Shown: positions 1 to 9,175, counted from the stretch's first letter. The stretch is 64,000 bases of DNA from Verrucomicrobiota bacterium (GCA_022710725.1 JAKLGK010000008.1:186001-250000); one strand, 5' to 3'. A program made the numbers and translations. Notes: generated by a model not told the origin, from the letters alone.

Positions 1-2
1 TG

Positions 3-332
3 TTTGACGGCGACGAACTCACGCGGGCCGTCTTCGGCCTGCCGCGGCGAACCGTCACCCCGGCGGGCCTGGACCCGACGGAGCGGAAGCCCCTGCCGTC
101 CGACCCGTTCCCGGCCCTGGATACGGGCGGGGTGGGGCAGCTCATCGAGCTGGCGCTGCGCAAGGGGCGCGAGACGCGGCCGGACCTGGCGTGCGGCATC
201 TGCGGCGAACTCGGCGGCGATCCGAACAGCGTGAAGTTCTGCTTCAAGATCGGCCTGAATTACGTCAGCGGCTCCCCGTATCGCGTGCCCGTGGCGCGGC
301 TGGCGGCCGCCCAGGCGGCCATCACGCAGTAG
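3..332 (+). CDS. ppdK: Pyruvate, phosphate dikinase, C-terminal fragment (5' end outside window)
   Basis: This is the last 109 residues of pyruvate phosphate dikinase, which interconverts pyruvate/ATP/phosphate and PEP/AMP/diphosphate in the cytoplasm. The reading frame is open from the window edge to the TAG at 330-332. The fragment belongs to the PEP/pyruvate-binding TIM barrel: it has [18 protein letters not shown], then [10 protein letters not shown], which holds the Cys that acts as the acid/base in this family, and it ends in the family-typical [20 protein letters not shown]. The usual His after GICGE is Leu here (GEL in place of GEH), a small deviation. The start and the phosphohistidine and ATP-grasp domains lie upstream of the window. 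The sigma-factor gene follows after 115 bases. Confidence 0.93.
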   Translation, partial: FDGDELTRAVFGLPRRTVTPAGLDPTERKPLPSDPFPALDTGGVGQLIELALRKGRETRPDLACGICGELGGDPNSVKFCFKIGLNYVSGSPYRVPVARLAAAQAAITQ

Positions 333-447
333 CCGTTCCATCGCGGGCGGAGACCGCGCTTCGGGAACGCTTGATTTTCCCGGCCGAAAGCTGCGAGAAT
401 ATATCGCTTGGAATAGTGCGGCTTAAACCGCCGGAAGGCGCGGCACG

Positions 448-1302
448 ATGGAAGGCGAAGACAGAGGCATCAAGATCTACCTCCGCGAGATCGGGCAGAC
501 GGCCCTGCTGACCCGCGAGGACGAGGTCAAGCTGGCCCGCCGCATCCGCCGGGGCGACGAAGAGGCGCGCCAGCTCATGATCCGCGCCAACCTGCGGCTC
601 GTGGTCAAGATCGCCCACGACTACGCCCAGTACGGCCTGCCCCTCCTCGACCTGATCTCCGAGGGCAACATCGGACTGATGAAGGCCGTCGAGCGCTTCA
701 ATCCCCGCAAGGGCGGGAAGTTGAGCACGTACGCCGCCTGGTGGATCAAGCAGTCCATCAAGCGGGCGCTCGCCAACCAGAGCAAGACCATCCGCCTGCC
801 GGCCCACCTGGTGGACAAGATCGCCCGCATGCGCCGGGCGGAGAGAAACTTCGCGCAGAAGAAGGGACGCGATCCCACCGAGCCCGAGCTGGCCAAGGCG
901 GTCGGCGTATCGGTCGCCACCATCCGGATGTGGAAGACGGTTTCGCTGCGGCCCGCCTCGCTCAACGCGCCGATCGGCGACGAGGACAGCGCCGAGTACG
1001 GGGACATCATCGGGGACGACCGGAACGTCTCGCCGGTGGAGGATTTGTCCGACCGCCAGCTGAAGGGCGAGATCGAGGGGCTGCTCGACCGGCTAAGCAA
1101 GCGCGAGCGGGAGATCCTGATGTACCGCTACGGCCTGCGCGGCGTGAAGGAGGAGACCCTCGAGGTTGTCGGGCGGCGCTTCAAGATCACCCGCGAGCGC
1201 GTCCGCCAGATACAGAATTCCGCCGTCTTGCGGCTGCGCCAGATGTTGGAGGACATGGATCAGCCCCAGGATAGCGCCGAGCCCACGGAGAAATACCCAT
1301 GA
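448..1302 (+). CDS. RNA polymerase sigma factor, sigma-70 family (RpoD/RpoS-like)
   Basis: A 284-residue sigma-70 protein that directs RNA polymerase to promoters. Region 1.2 is at about residues 8-40 (IKIYLREIGQTALLT). Regions 2.1-2.4 run from about 45 to 115 and include LRLVVKIAHDY, DLISEGNIGLMKAVERF and the -10-recognition stretch YAAWWIKQSIKRAL. Region 3 spans about 120-205. Region 4 spans about 210-270, with an HTH ending TRERVRQIQNSAVLRLR. Region 1.1 is missing, so it resembles RpoS or a short group 2 factor more than a full-length housekeeping RpoD. The ATG is preceded by GGAAGG about nine bases upstream. The 3' end overlaps apt by four bases (ATGA), so the two genes are co-translated. 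Which promoters it serves cannot be read from the window. Confidence 0.95.
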   Translation: MEGEDRGIKIYLREIGQTALLTREDEVKLARRIRRGDEEARQLMIRANLRLVVKIAHDYAQYGLPLLDLISEGNIGLMKAVERFNPRKGGKLSTYAAWWIKQSIKRALANQSKTIRLPAHLVDKIARMRRAERNFAQKKGRDPTEPELAKAVGVSVATIRMWKTVSLRPASLNAPIGDEDSAEYGDIIGDDRNVSPVEDLSDRQLKGEIEGLLDRLSKREREILMYRYGLRGVKEETLEVVGRRFKITRERVRQIQNSAVLRLRQMLEDMDQPQDSAEPTEKYP

Positions 1303-1823
1303 CGATCCCGGCCCTGAAAAACGCCATCCGCGACATCCCGGACTTCCCCAAGGAAGGCATCATCTTCAAGGACATCACGCCCCTGCTCGCCGAGCCCTCG
1401 CTCTTCAAGCTGGCGGTGGATACGCTGGCCGGGCGGCACCGGGACAGCCGCATCGACCGCGTCTGCGTCGTCGAGTCGCGCGGGTTTCTGTTCGGATCCG
1501 CCGTGGCCTACCAGCTCGGCGCCGGCCTGGTGCCGATCCGCAAGAAGGGCAAGCTGCCCCACGAGACGCTGGAGGCGGCCTACGACCTCGAGTACGGCAC
1601 CGCGACGCTCCAGGTGCACGTGGACGCCTTCGAGCCCGGGACGCGCGTGCTGCTGATCGACGACCTGCTGGCGACCGGCGGGACGGCGGAGGCGTCCGCC
1701 CGGCTCATCGAGCAGCTCGGCGGCAAGCTCATCGAGATCCAGTTCCTCATCGAATTGGCGTTCCTCAACGGACGCGAGAAGCTCACGAAATATCCTGTCT
1801 TCGCGCCGATCGTATACGATTGA
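1299..1823 (+). CDS. apt: Adenine phosphoribosyltransferase
   Basis: A 174-residue cytoplasmic enzyme that makes AMP from adenine and PRPP (purine salvage). It matches the family throughout: DIPDFPKEGIIFKDITPLL near the N-terminus, the VVESRGFLFGSAVA substrate-binding stretch at about 62-75, and the PRPP-binding signature VLLIDDLLATGGTA at about 117-130. The length is normal for Apt. The start overlaps the sigma-factor stop by ATGA, indicating coupling. Adenine deaminase and a xanthine-dehydrogenase-type enzyme lie about 6 kb downstream on the other strand, so adenine has both salvage and degradative routes in this segment. Confidence 0.96.
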   Translation: MTIPALKNAIRDIPDFPKEGIIFKDITPLLAEPSLFKLAVDTLAGRHRDSRIDRVCVVESRGFLFGSAVAYQLGAGLVPIRKKGKLPHETLEAAYDLEYGTATLQVHVDAFEPGTRVLLIDDLLATGGTAEASARLIEQLGGKLIEIQFLIELAFLNGREKLTKYPVFAPIVYD

Positions 1824-1847
1824 TGCGCAGGCCGGGTGGTTCATTTT

Positions 1848-1904
1848 GCGCTTTACAGAATTGGCCAACGGATCTAATGTAAAGCGCTTTACTTATCGGC
1901 CAAC
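1848..1904 (+). repeat. Imperfect direct repeat with a palindrome, possible LacI/CcpA-type operator
   Basis: Two copies of GCGCTTTAC (1848-1856 and 1884-1892) are each followed by GGCCAAC (1863-1869 and 1898-1904), giving a roughly 22-base direct repeat with a 35-36 base period. The second copy is embedded in the perfect 14-base palindrome GTAAAGCGCTTTAC at 1879-1892, which has the central CG typical of LacI/CcpA-family operators. In the first copy the left arm is degraded. The block lies between apt and a secreted-protein gene whose ATG is 25 bases past the palindrome. It could be an operator for that gene or a decayed member of the paired palindromes seen at 35.9, 39.9 and 44.5 kb. Confidence 0.5.
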
Positions 1905-1917
1905 CGGGAGTTCCGTC

Positions 1918-3123
1918 ATGTATGCCATGAATCGAGTTGCAATCATCTGTCTTGCCTTGAGCGTGCTGGCGCGCGTTGGCCGCGCCCAGTCGCCTACGAT
2001 AGACGGCGTGCTCGACGCGGATTTCTACGGCGCGGCGCGGTCGGTTCAGGACACTCCGACCAGTTTCGGTGACGCCACGAACGGACACATCCGTTTCGCG
2101 CGCGGCGGCTCGGAACTCGACGCGGCGTACGCCCGGATTTCCGACGGCACGCTGTTCCTGTTCATCGCCGGCAACGTGGAGACCGCCGGACAGGGCATCC
2201 AGTGGCCGGTCGGAAACCGGAACAAGCTGGATATCTTCATCGACAGCATCGAAGGCGGCCAGAGCAGCCTCCGCGGCGACAATGCGGACGTGGACGGAAA
2301 CGGCCTGAACCGGATGGGCCACCTGGACCCGTCGAACGACGGCCTTAAGTTCGACACGGGCGTGGCGCACGACTTCTTCCTGACATTCAACAACTACACC
2401 GAGGTCGTGTTCATCCCCGGCTCCGGCAACCAGGAACTGTGGCGGGGCCAGTTGTACTACGCCAGCCTGCCGACCGGTGGCAGCGGCACCGGCACGCTCG
2501 TCGGCACCGCGTCCGATTCATGGCCCGGCTCGTATCCCGATTCCTTCACGCTGTCACAGGGCGTGCGGATGGGGTTCCGCAACAGCAACACCAACGGCGT
2601 CACGGGCACGGGCGCGCCGTCGCCCAGCGCGGCCGACGCCCCGAACGTGACGTCCGGCCTCGAACTGGCGATCCCGCTGGCGCTGATCGACAGCACGAAC
2701 GGCGACCTGAACGCCGAGATCCGTATCACCGCCTTCATCAACGACTCCGCTCACGGCTACCTGTCCAACCAGGTCCTCGGCCCGATGGGCCAGCCGTCCG
2801 GCAGCTACGGCAACCTCGCCGAGCCCCGCGTCTTCGATTTTTCGCAGTCCTACTCGCCCGGCGCGCAGTATTTCACCGCGGACAACGCCTATCCCTCGAC
2901 GAGGCTGATCCTTCCGGTAACGCTGCTCGACACCGGCAGCATCAGCAACCGCTGGATCGGCGAGGTCGGCGCCACGTACGTGCTGCAATACACGACCAAC
3001 CTCCTGACCGGCCCCTGGACCAACGTCAGCGGCGTCGTCACGGCCGAGTCGCCACTGGTCTCGTTCGTGGACACGAATTCCGCGGCGTCCCGCATGTATT
3101 ACCGCACCGCCCGGCTGCCGTAG
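1918..3123 (+). CDS. Secreted protein of unknown function with CBM9/DOMON-like N-terminal half
   Basis: A 401-residue exported protein. I chose the ATG at 1918 because GGGAG lies seven bases upstream and a signal peptide follows (MYAMNRVAIICLALSVLARV, cleavage near GRAQ-S); an in-frame TTG at 1846 would put a charged stretch ahead of it. Mature residues begin PTIDGVLDADFYGAA, a style seen in CBM9/DOMON-like carbohydrate-binding domains. This resemblance is weak and unverified. The last 55 residues contain VGATYVLQYTTNLLTGPW, a C-terminal module style common in secreted Verrucomicrobia/Kiritimatiellota proteins. The gene sits alone behind a LacI/CcpA-like palindrome, which would fit sugar-responsive control (inference). 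No catalytic motif is visible. Confidence 0.75.
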   Translation: MYAMNRVAIICLALSVLARVGRAQSPTIDGVLDADFYGAARSVQDTPTSFGDATNGHIRFARGGSELDAAYARISDGTLFLFIAGNVETAGQGIQWPVGNRNKLDIFIDSIEGGQSSLRGDNADVDGNGLNRMGHLDPSNDGLKFDTGVAHDFFLTFNNYTEVVFIPGSGNQELWRGQLYYASLPTGGSGTGTLVGTASDSWPGSYPDSFTLSQGVRMGFRNSNTNGVTGTGAPSPSAADAPNVTSGLELAIPLALIDSTNGDLNAEIRITAFINDSAHGYLSNQVLGPMGQPSGSYGNLAEPRVFDFSQSYSPGAQYFTADNAYPSTRLILPVTLLDTGSISNRWIGEVGATYVLQYTTNLLTGPWTNVSGVVTAESPLVSFVDTNSAASRMYYRTARLP

Positions 3124-3141
3124 TAAACGAGAGAATCCTCC

Positions 3142-3171
3142 TTGACCCGCCGGGGGGGACGCGTGGTTAAT
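3142..3171 (+). promoter_or_regulatory. Candidate sigma-70 promoter for hrpB
   Basis: TTGACC (3142-3147) is followed after 18 bases by GTTAAT (3166-3171). The spacer contains a run of seven G (CGGGGGGGAC). Predicted transcription would start around 3178, only a few bases before the hrpB ATG at 3182, so the mRNA would be almost leaderless. Confidence 0.45.
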
Positions 3172-3181
3172 CCCCGGTGAC

Positions 3182-5719
3182 ATGGACCGCCGCGAACTGC
3201 CCATTTTCGAGATCGAGCGCGAACTGCTCGCGCGGGCCGCCGAACACCGCCGCCTGATCGTCCGCGCGCCCACCGGCTCGGGCAAGTCCACGCAGATTCC
3301 CCAGATGCTCCTCGACGCCGGGCTCCTCAAGAGCGGCCGGGCCGTCATCCTCCAGCCCCGCCGCCTCCCGACCCGCCTGCTCGCCGCCCGCGTGGCCGCC
3401 GAGCGCGGGGCGAAGCTCGGCGCGGAAGTCGGTTACCAGATCCGCTTCGAGAACATCGCCGGCCGCGACACGCGCATCCTCTACGAGACCGAGGGCGTCC
3501 TGCTCCGCCAGATGCTTTCCCATCCCCGGCTCGACGGCGTCGCGGCCATCCTGTTCGATGAGTTTCACGAGCGGCACCTGTACGGCGACGTCACACTCGC
3601 ACGCGCCCTCCAACTCCAGCGCGCGGCGCGGCCCGACCTGCTGCTCGTCGTCATGTCGGCCACGCTGCCCTCCGGCCCGCTCGACGAGTACCTCGCGCCC
3701 TGCGCCGCCCTGGAAGCCCACGGCCGCCTGTTCCCCGTGATCACGGAATACCTCGACCGCCCCGCGGACTTCGACCGGACCCCGCCATGGGAAGCCGCCG
3801 CCGCCGAGTTCGAGCGGGTATGCCGCGAAGGCGAACCGAGCGACACGCTGGTCTTCATGCCGGGTGCCTACGAGATCTCGCGGACGGTCCAGGCCCTCGA
3901 GAACTCGCCGGCCGCGCGCGGGCGGATCATCCTCCCGCTGCATGGCGAGTTGCCTACCGCCGACCAGGACGCCGCCGTGGCGCGCTATGACCGGCCGAAG
4001 ATCATCGTCGCGACCAACGTCGCGGAGAGCTCGTTGACGATCGAGGGCGTGCGGCTGGTCGTGGACAGCGGGCTGGCGCGAATCCCGCGGTTCGACCCGG
4101 CGCGCGGGATCAACACGCTGCTGGTGGAAAAGATCAGCCGGGCCTCCGCCGACCAGCGCGCGGGCCGCGCCGGGCGCACAGCGCCCGGGCGCTGCGTGCG
4201 CCTGTGGACGGAACGCGAACACGCGGAGCGGCCCGTCCAGGAGGTGCCCGAGATCCGGCGGCTGGACCTGTCCGAGGTCATGCTGACCCTGCGCGCCGCC
4301 GGAGCGGGCGACCTGCGCGAACTGCCCTGGCTTGAGCCGCCCGGCGTGAGGGCCCTGGACCGGGCCGAGATGCTCCTGCGGGACCTGGGCGCGCTGGATG
4401 AAAAGCAGGCCGTGACCGAGCTGGGCCGGCGGATGGCCGGGTTCCCCGTGCATCCCCGTTATGCCCGGATGATGATCGCGGCCGGGGAGCACGGGTGCGT
4501 CCGCGCGGTCGCCCTGATCGCCGCGCTGACCCAGGGCCGCTCGCTCTGGATGCGTAAGCCGGACAAGTCCACGCTCGAGCAGCGGGAGGACGTCCTCGGC
4601 GAGGAGGGCGCCTCGGATTTCTTCGGGCTCATGCGGGCCTTCCGGTTCGCCGACAGCCGGCGCTACGATGTCGGCGCGTGCAACCGGCTGGGCATCCACG
4701 CCAACACCGCCCGGCAGGTCCGGGCGCTGGCCGGGTTCTTCCTCGACCTTGCCGAAAAAACCGGGCTGAAGATCGAGGCCCGCGCGCCGGATACGGACGC
4801 GATCTGCAAGTGCATCCTGACGGGCTTCTCCGACCAGGTGGCGAAACGGTTGGATGCCGGAACTCTACGCTGCCAGTTGGTCCACGGCCGCAAGGGCGTG
4901 CTGGCGCGGGAAAGCGCCGTGCAGGGCCCCCTGCTCGTCGTGTCCGAGGTCCGCGAGGTAGAGGGGCGCGGCGGCGAGTTGAGCGTGATCTTGAGCCTGG
5001 CGACCGCGATCAGGGCCGAATGGCTCGAGGAGTTGTTTCCCGGCGATTTCAGCGAGCCGGTGGACGTCGAATACGACGCGGCCGAGCGGCGGGTCGTCGC
5101 CTGGCGCCGGCGGATGTTCCGCGACCTGCCCCTGGAGAGCAAGCGCGTGGATCCGCCGCCCGCGGACGCCGCCGGGGACCTGCTGGCCGAGGAGGTCATC
5201 AACGGCCGCATCAAGCTGCCGCACTGGGACGAAACCACCGACCAGTGGATCGCGCGGGTCAACAGCCTCGCCGCCTGGTGCCCGGAACTCGGCCTCACCG
5301 CCTACTCCGAGGAAGACCGCTGGTCGGTACTCCGCGTCCTGTGTCGCGGCGCGGTCTCCGCGCGTGATCTCAAGGACCGCCCGGTGACGGCCGTGTTCAA
5401 AGACCAGATGGACCCGGCCCGTCGCGCGCTGGTGGAGAAACACGCGCCCGAGCGGATCGAGCTGTCCAACGGGCGGCGCGCCCGCCTGACCTACACCGAG
5501 GGCGAACCGCCGCACATCGCCCAGCGCATCCAGGATTTGTACGACGTGAAAGAGACTCCCAGGATTGCGAAGGGCCGCGTGCCCGTAGTCGTCGAAATCC
5601 TGGGACCCAACCACCGGCCCGTGCAGGTCACCCGCGACCTGGCCGGGTTTTGGCGCGATCATTACCCGCGCGTCAAGAAAGAGATGCAGCGGAAGTATCC
5701 CAAGCACGAATGGCGATGA
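3182..5719 (+). CDS. hrpB: ATP-dependent helicase HrpB (DEAH/RHA family)
   Basis: An 845-residue superfamily 2 helicase close to the usual HrpB length. Walker A is RAPTGSGKST at about 23-32. Motif II is DEFHERHLYGD near 123-133; the Phe in DEFH separates HrpB from HrpA (DEAH). Motif III is SATLPSG. The second RecA domain has NVAESSLTIEGV and the arginine-rich motif VI DQRAGRAGRTAPG. A helicase-associated domain follows, and the protein ends with the HrpB C-terminal signature LGPNHRPVQVTRDLAGFW...YPKHEWR. It is a cytoplasmic nucleic-acid helicase whose physiological role is poorly defined in most bacteria. The stop overlaps the trmB start (ATGA), so the two are translationally coupled. Confidence 0.95.
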   Translation: MDRRELPIFEIERELLARAAEHRRLIVRAPTGSGKSTQIPQMLLDAGLLKSGRAVILQPRRLPTRLLAARVAAERGAKLGAEVGYQIRFENIAGRDTRILYETEGVLLRQMLSHPRLDGVAAILFDEFHERHLYGDVTLARALQLQRAARPDLLLVVMSATLPSGPLDEYLAPCAALEAHGRLFPVITEYLDRPADFDRTPPWEAAAAEFERVCREGEPSDTLVFMPGAYEISRTVQALENSPAARGRIILPLHGELPTADQDAAVARYDRPKIIVATNVAESSLTIEGVRLVVDSGLARIPRFDPARGINTLLVEKISRASADQRAGRAGRTAPGRCVRLWTEREHAERPVQEVPEIRRLDLSEVMLTLRAAGAGDLRELPWLEPPGVRALDRAEMLLRDLGALDEKQAVTELGRRMAGFPVHPRYARMMIAAGEHGCVRAVALIAALTQGRSLWMRKPDKSTLEQREDVLGEEGASDFFGLMRAFRFADSRRYDVGACNRLGIHANTARQVRALAGFFLDLAEKTGLKIEARAPDTDAICKCILTGFSDQVAKRLDAGTLRCQLVHGRKGVLARESAVQGPLLVVSEVREVEGRGGELSVILSLATAIRAEWLEELFPGDFSEPVDVEYDAAERRVVAWRRRMFRDLPLESKRVDPPPADAAGDLLAEEVINGRIKLPHWDETTDQWIARVNSLAAWCPELGLTAYSEEDRWSVLRVLCRGAVSARDLKDRPVTAVFKDQMDPARRALVEKHAPERIELSNGRRARLTYTEGEPPHIAQRIQDLYDVKETPRIAKGRVPVVVEILGPNHRPVQVTRDLAGFWRDHYPRVKKEMQRKYPKHEWR

Positions 5720-6327
5720 AGAACCCCTTTTCCGAAGCCTTTCGCATTGTGCCCGATGACTGGCTGAACCCGCTGCCGCTGGAGCGCTGGTTCCGGCCGA
5801 GCGCGCCGCTGGAGGTGGACGTCGGTTGCGGCAAGGGCCGGTTCCTGCTCGCGCGCGCGGCCGCGCATCCGGACACCGACTTCCTCGGCGTGGACCGGAT
5901 GATCGGGCGGCTGCACAAGATCGACCGCAAGCTGGTCCGGCGCGGGCTGTCCAACGCGCGCTGGCTGCGGCTAGACGCGTACTATGCCGTGGCCTGCATG
6001 ATCCCGCCGGAGGCGGTGACCACGTACTACATTTTCTTTCCTGATCCCTGGCCGAAGAAGCGGCACCACGACCATCGCCTGTTCAACGCGGCCTTTCTCG
6101 ACGCGCTGTTCCGGACGCTGAAGCCCGGCGGGCAGGTGCATTTTGCCACGGACCATCTCCCGTACTTCGACGAGGTTGTGGCCGCGATCAAGACCGACCC
6201 GCGCTTTGCGGAAATCCCCGCCTTCGAGCCTGCCGAAGACGAGCGGACTGATTTCGAGCTGATATATTTGGGGCAGACCCCGATCGGGCGGTATTCCTTC
6301 GAAAAGCGTCGCGGGGGGGCTCTGTGA
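5716..6327 (+). CDS. trmB: tRNA (guanine-N7-)-methyltransferase
   Basis: A 203-residue SAM-dependent enzyme that makes m7G46 in tRNA variable loops. The SAM-binding motif VDVGCGKGRFLL is at about 36-47. The family hallmark FFPDPWPKKRHHDHRLF follows at about 112-128, and the catalytic-region FATD and ERTDFELIYLG near the C-terminus also match. I place the start at 5716 because this gives a four-base ATGA overlap with the hrpB stop; an ATG six bases earlier (5710) is also in frame and would add two residues. The stop overlaps the GTG of the next gene by three bases. Confidence 0.95.
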   Translation: MKNPFSEAFRIVPDDWLNPLPLERWFRPSAPLEVDVGCGKGRFLLARAAAHPDTDFLGVDRMIGRLHKIDRKLVRRGLSNARWLRLDAYYAVACMIPPEAVTTYYIFFPDPWPKKRHHDHRLFNAAFLDALFRTLKPGGQVHFATDHLPYFDEVVAAIKTDPRFAEIPAFEPAEDERTDFELIYLGQTPIGRYSFEKRRGGAL

Positions 6328-7362
6328 ATGATCAGAACGTCATGATGATGTTTTCCATTGGCGCCCTCGCGATGACGGCCCTTGCGCTCGCTTATGGTGC
6401 GCACGGACACCGGCACGTACGCCCGAGATGGGTCTGTCTGGTTATCGCCAATCTGCTGCTTGGTCTATGGCTAGTGGCCGTTGGGTTGCTCGCGGGCGAA
6501 GTGTATTTTCGCCATTTTCTGGACATGACCGATTCCTTTGCGATAAGTCGGGTCCACCAAGCATGGTTGCATCGCCATTGGACGTTGAATAAGCAGGGGA
6601 TTCGCGACACCCTTCAGAGTTACACACTTAAACCTGCGCCCGGAAAAGAACGCATCGTATTCCTGGGCGATTCCTTCACGGCCGGACATGGTATCCGCAA
6701 TGTCGACCACCGCTTTGCCAACCTGTATCGGGCGATGCATGCTGAAAAGGAAGTCCACGTACTGGCACATAGCGGCTGGGATACAGGCGATTTTCTGAAT
6801 TGCCTGCAGGATTTCAAACGACAGGGATATGTTTTCGGCGAGGTCGTGCTGATATCCGGCTTGAATGACATCAGCGATATAGATCCAGCTTGGCAGCGGA
6901 TGACGGCGCAGGTGAAAGATTCCTTCAAGCCGTCTGGTATTCTCCAGAACAGTTATTTACTAAATTGGCTCTACTTTCGCATGAAGGTGGTGACGAGTCC
7001 GGCGTTTCGTGATTATGGCCTCGGCGTTCAGGAACGCGTACGCGGGCCCGGTGTGGAACGAACAGAAAATGAGGATGCGTACACTACGCGACATCGTCCA
7101 GTCAGCCGGGGGCCGATTGGTGGTCGTCACGCTTCCCTTTTTCAACTACCCGGCCGAAACATATCCTTTCACGGCGATTCACGAGCAACTGGATGACTTC
7201 TGGCGCGGGGAAGGCGTTCCCCATCTGGATTTACTACCGATACTAAACAGACAACACCCCAAGGATTTAGTTGTAAATCGATTCGATGCTCATCCCAACG
7301 AATCGGCGCACAAACTGATCGCCCGCGAGATTGACCTTTTTTTGACCGGACTGCCACGGTAG
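6324..7362 (+). pseudogene. Membrane-anchored SGNH/GDSL-hydrolase-like gene, frameshifted
   Basis: Two overlapping frames make one gene. The first (from GTG 6324) has an N-terminal membrane region (two hydrophobic stretches at about 6-22 and 34-54) and the GDS block RIVFLGDSFTAGHGI, then GLNDISD (block III). The second frame, joined near 7015-7025, carries RNAYAGPVWNEQKMRMRT and the catalytic-dyad-like block RFDAHPNESAHKL, ending at 7360-7362. The reading frame shifts by +1, equal to one extra base. SGNH proteins of this layout often act on acylated glycans, but the substrate is unknown. The gene is visibly less GC-rich than its neighbours, suggesting recent acquisition. Either the gene is broken or the assembly has a one-base error. 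Confidence 0.75.
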
Positions 7363-7372
7363 ATCCGGCGAG

Positions 7373-7423
7373 AACAATGGGGGCGGGAGTCGATTCACAA
7401 CAGACGACGCCCGACCCCTTGTT
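7373..7423. terminator. Imperfect inverted repeat between convergent genes, likely bidirectional terminator
   Basis: AACAATGGGGGCGGGAGTCG and the matching GACGCCCGACCCCTTGTT form an imperfect stem of about 15 pairs around a loop of about 12 bases. The repeat lies between the stop of the SGNH-like gene (7362) and the adenine deaminase stop on the other strand (7429). The position and the weakly AT-rich arm ends (AACAA/TTGTT) suggest termination from both sides, although there is no long T-tract. Confidence 0.5.
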
Positions 7424-7428
7424 ACACC

Positions 7429-9147
7429 TTATTCCACAAACAAGGACACCGGCTGGAATTTCGTCACGTCCACGAGGCCCTTGTCGGTGAGTTTCAACTC
7501 CGGGATGACCGGCAGGGCGAGGAAGGACATGGTCATGACGGGATCGGGCAGCGTGCAGCCCAGCCCGTGCGCGGCCGCGGCCATGGCCTCGATCCGGTCT
7601 CGGACCTCCTCCAGCGGCAGATCGGACATCAGGCCCGCGATCGGCAGCGGGACGGAGGCCAGGACCTGCTCGCCGTTGACCACCGCCTGCCCGCCGCGCA
7701 GGCGCGCGACTTCACGGATGGCGGCCATCATGTCCTGGTCCGTCGCGCCGACCACGACGATGTTGTGCGAGTCGTGCGCGACGCTGGACGCGATCGCGCC
7801 GCTCTTCATGCCGAAGCCGCGCACGAAGCCGATGCCCACGTGGCCCGAGGCCTGGTGCCGCTCAATGACGGCGATTTTGAGCAGGTCGCGCGCGGGATCG
7901 GCCACCACGGCGCCGTCCGCCACGGCCGCCTCGTCCTCGAGAAGCTTCGTGACGATCTGGTCGGGCACGAGGCCGATGACCCGGATGCGGGGCCGGTCGG
8001 CCTTGCCCTCGGGAACCGCCACGCGCAGGTCGAGGCCGTGCCACTGCACGTTGACGCTGCTGCGGAGCCGGTGGGGTTTTGCCTTGGCCCTCGGCGCCAG
8101 CAGCGCTTGATTCTCGGCTACTTTCTGGCCCGCCTGGTAGACCTGCGCCACGCGGAAGGATTCCAAATCGTCGATCACCACGAGGTCCGCCCAATAGCCA
8201 GGCGCGACAGCGCCGAGTTTCTTGAGCCCGAAGTAGCGCGCCGGGTGGAGCGTGCCCATGCGGACGGCGGTGACGGGATCCATGCCCTTCTGGATGGCGC
8301 GGTGGACCAGCCAGTTGATGCTACCCTCGCGGAGGAGGTCGGCCGGGTGGCGGTCGTCGGTGCAGAAGCTGCAGTTGATGGCGGCGGCGGGCGTGACCAG
8401 CGGCAGCAGGGCGTCGAGGTTGCGCGCCGTCGTGCCGTCGCGGATGAAAATATGCATGCCCATCTGTCGCTTCTCGCGCGCCTCTTCGAGCGTCGTGCAC
8501 TCGTGGTCCGAGCCGATGCCGGCGACGATGTAGGCGGCGAGGTCCTTGCCGGACAGGCCGGGGGCGTGGCCGTCGATCGGGTGTCCCTCGGCGGCGGTCA
8601 GCTTGGCCAGCACGTCCGGGGCGCGGTAGATCACGCCGGGGTAGTTCATCATCTCGGCCAGGCCGATGACCCGCGGGTGCTGGAACAGGAGCGAGAAGTC
8701 CTCCGCGGTCAGCCGCGCGCCGGAGGTCTCCATGTCCGTTGCCGGCACGCAGGACGGGACCATGACGAACACGCGCAGGGGCAGGCCCTCGCTGGTCTCG
8801 ATCATGTAGCGCACGCCGTCGAGACCCAGGACGTTGGCGATCTCGTGGGGATCGGTGACCACCGTCGTCACGCCGCGCGGCACGACCGCCCGCGCGAACT
8901 CGGGGACGGTGACCATGCTGCTCTCGATGTGCACGTGCGCGTCGATGAATCCGGGGCACAGCAGCCGGCCTTGCAGGTCGACGGTTTCGCGGGCCTCGTA
9001 CTTGCCGAAGCCGATGACGTGGCCCTTGAAGACCGCCACGTCGGCGGGATGGATTTCGTTGGAGAAGACGTTGACGACCCGCGCGTTTTTCAGCAGCAGG
9101 TCGGCGGGGGTTTCCCCGCGAGCGGCCGCGATCATTTCAGCGTTCAT
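7429..9147 (-). CDS. ade: Adenine deaminase
   Basis: A 572-residue amidohydrolase-fold enzyme that converts adenine to hypoxanthine and ammonia. Visible metal-site motifs are GFIDAHVHIESSM (about 66-78, the HxH pair), TDPHEIANVLG (about 98-108), the GHAPGL stretch, GIGSDHECTT, and the late FCTDDRHPADL (Asp ligand). The C-terminal third has GMKSGAIASSVAHDSHNIVVVG, typical of Ade. The length fits the family. The ATG has a GGAGG ribosome site seven bases upstream. It lies 3' of the molybdenum-hydroxylase operon, separated by a double-hairpin element, and together they could take adenine to hypoxanthine and xanthine or urate. Confidence 0.95.
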   Translation of the reverse strand: MNAEMIAAARGETPADLLLKNARVVNVFSNEIHPADVAVFKGHVIGFGKYEARETVDLQGRLLCPGFIDAHVHIESSMVTVPEFARAVVPRGVTTVVTDPHEIANVLGLDGVRYMIETSEGLPLRVFVMVPSCVPATDMETSGARLTAEDFSLLFQHPRVIGLAEMMNYPGVIYRAPDVLAKLTAAEGHPIDGHAPGLSGKDLAAYIVAGIGSDHECTTLEEAREKRQMGMHIFIRDGTTARNLDALLPLVTPAAAINCSFCTDDRHPADLLREGSINWLVHRAIQKGMDPVTAVRMGTLHPARYFGLKKLGAVAPGYWADLVVIDDLESFRVAQVYQAGQKVAENQALLAPRAKAKPHRLRSSVNVQWHGLDLRVAVPEGKADRPRIRVIGLVPDQIVTKLLEDEAAVADGAVVADPARDLLKIAVIERHQASGHVGIGFVRGFGMKSGAIASSVAHDSHNIVVVGATDQDMMAAIREVARLRGGQAVVNGEQVLASVPLPIAGLMSDLPLEEVRDRIEAMAAAAHGLGCTLPDPVMTMSFLALPVIPELKLTDKGLVDVTKFQPVSLFVE

Positions 9148-9175
9148 CAGGACCTCCGTTTTCCCACCCGCCGGA

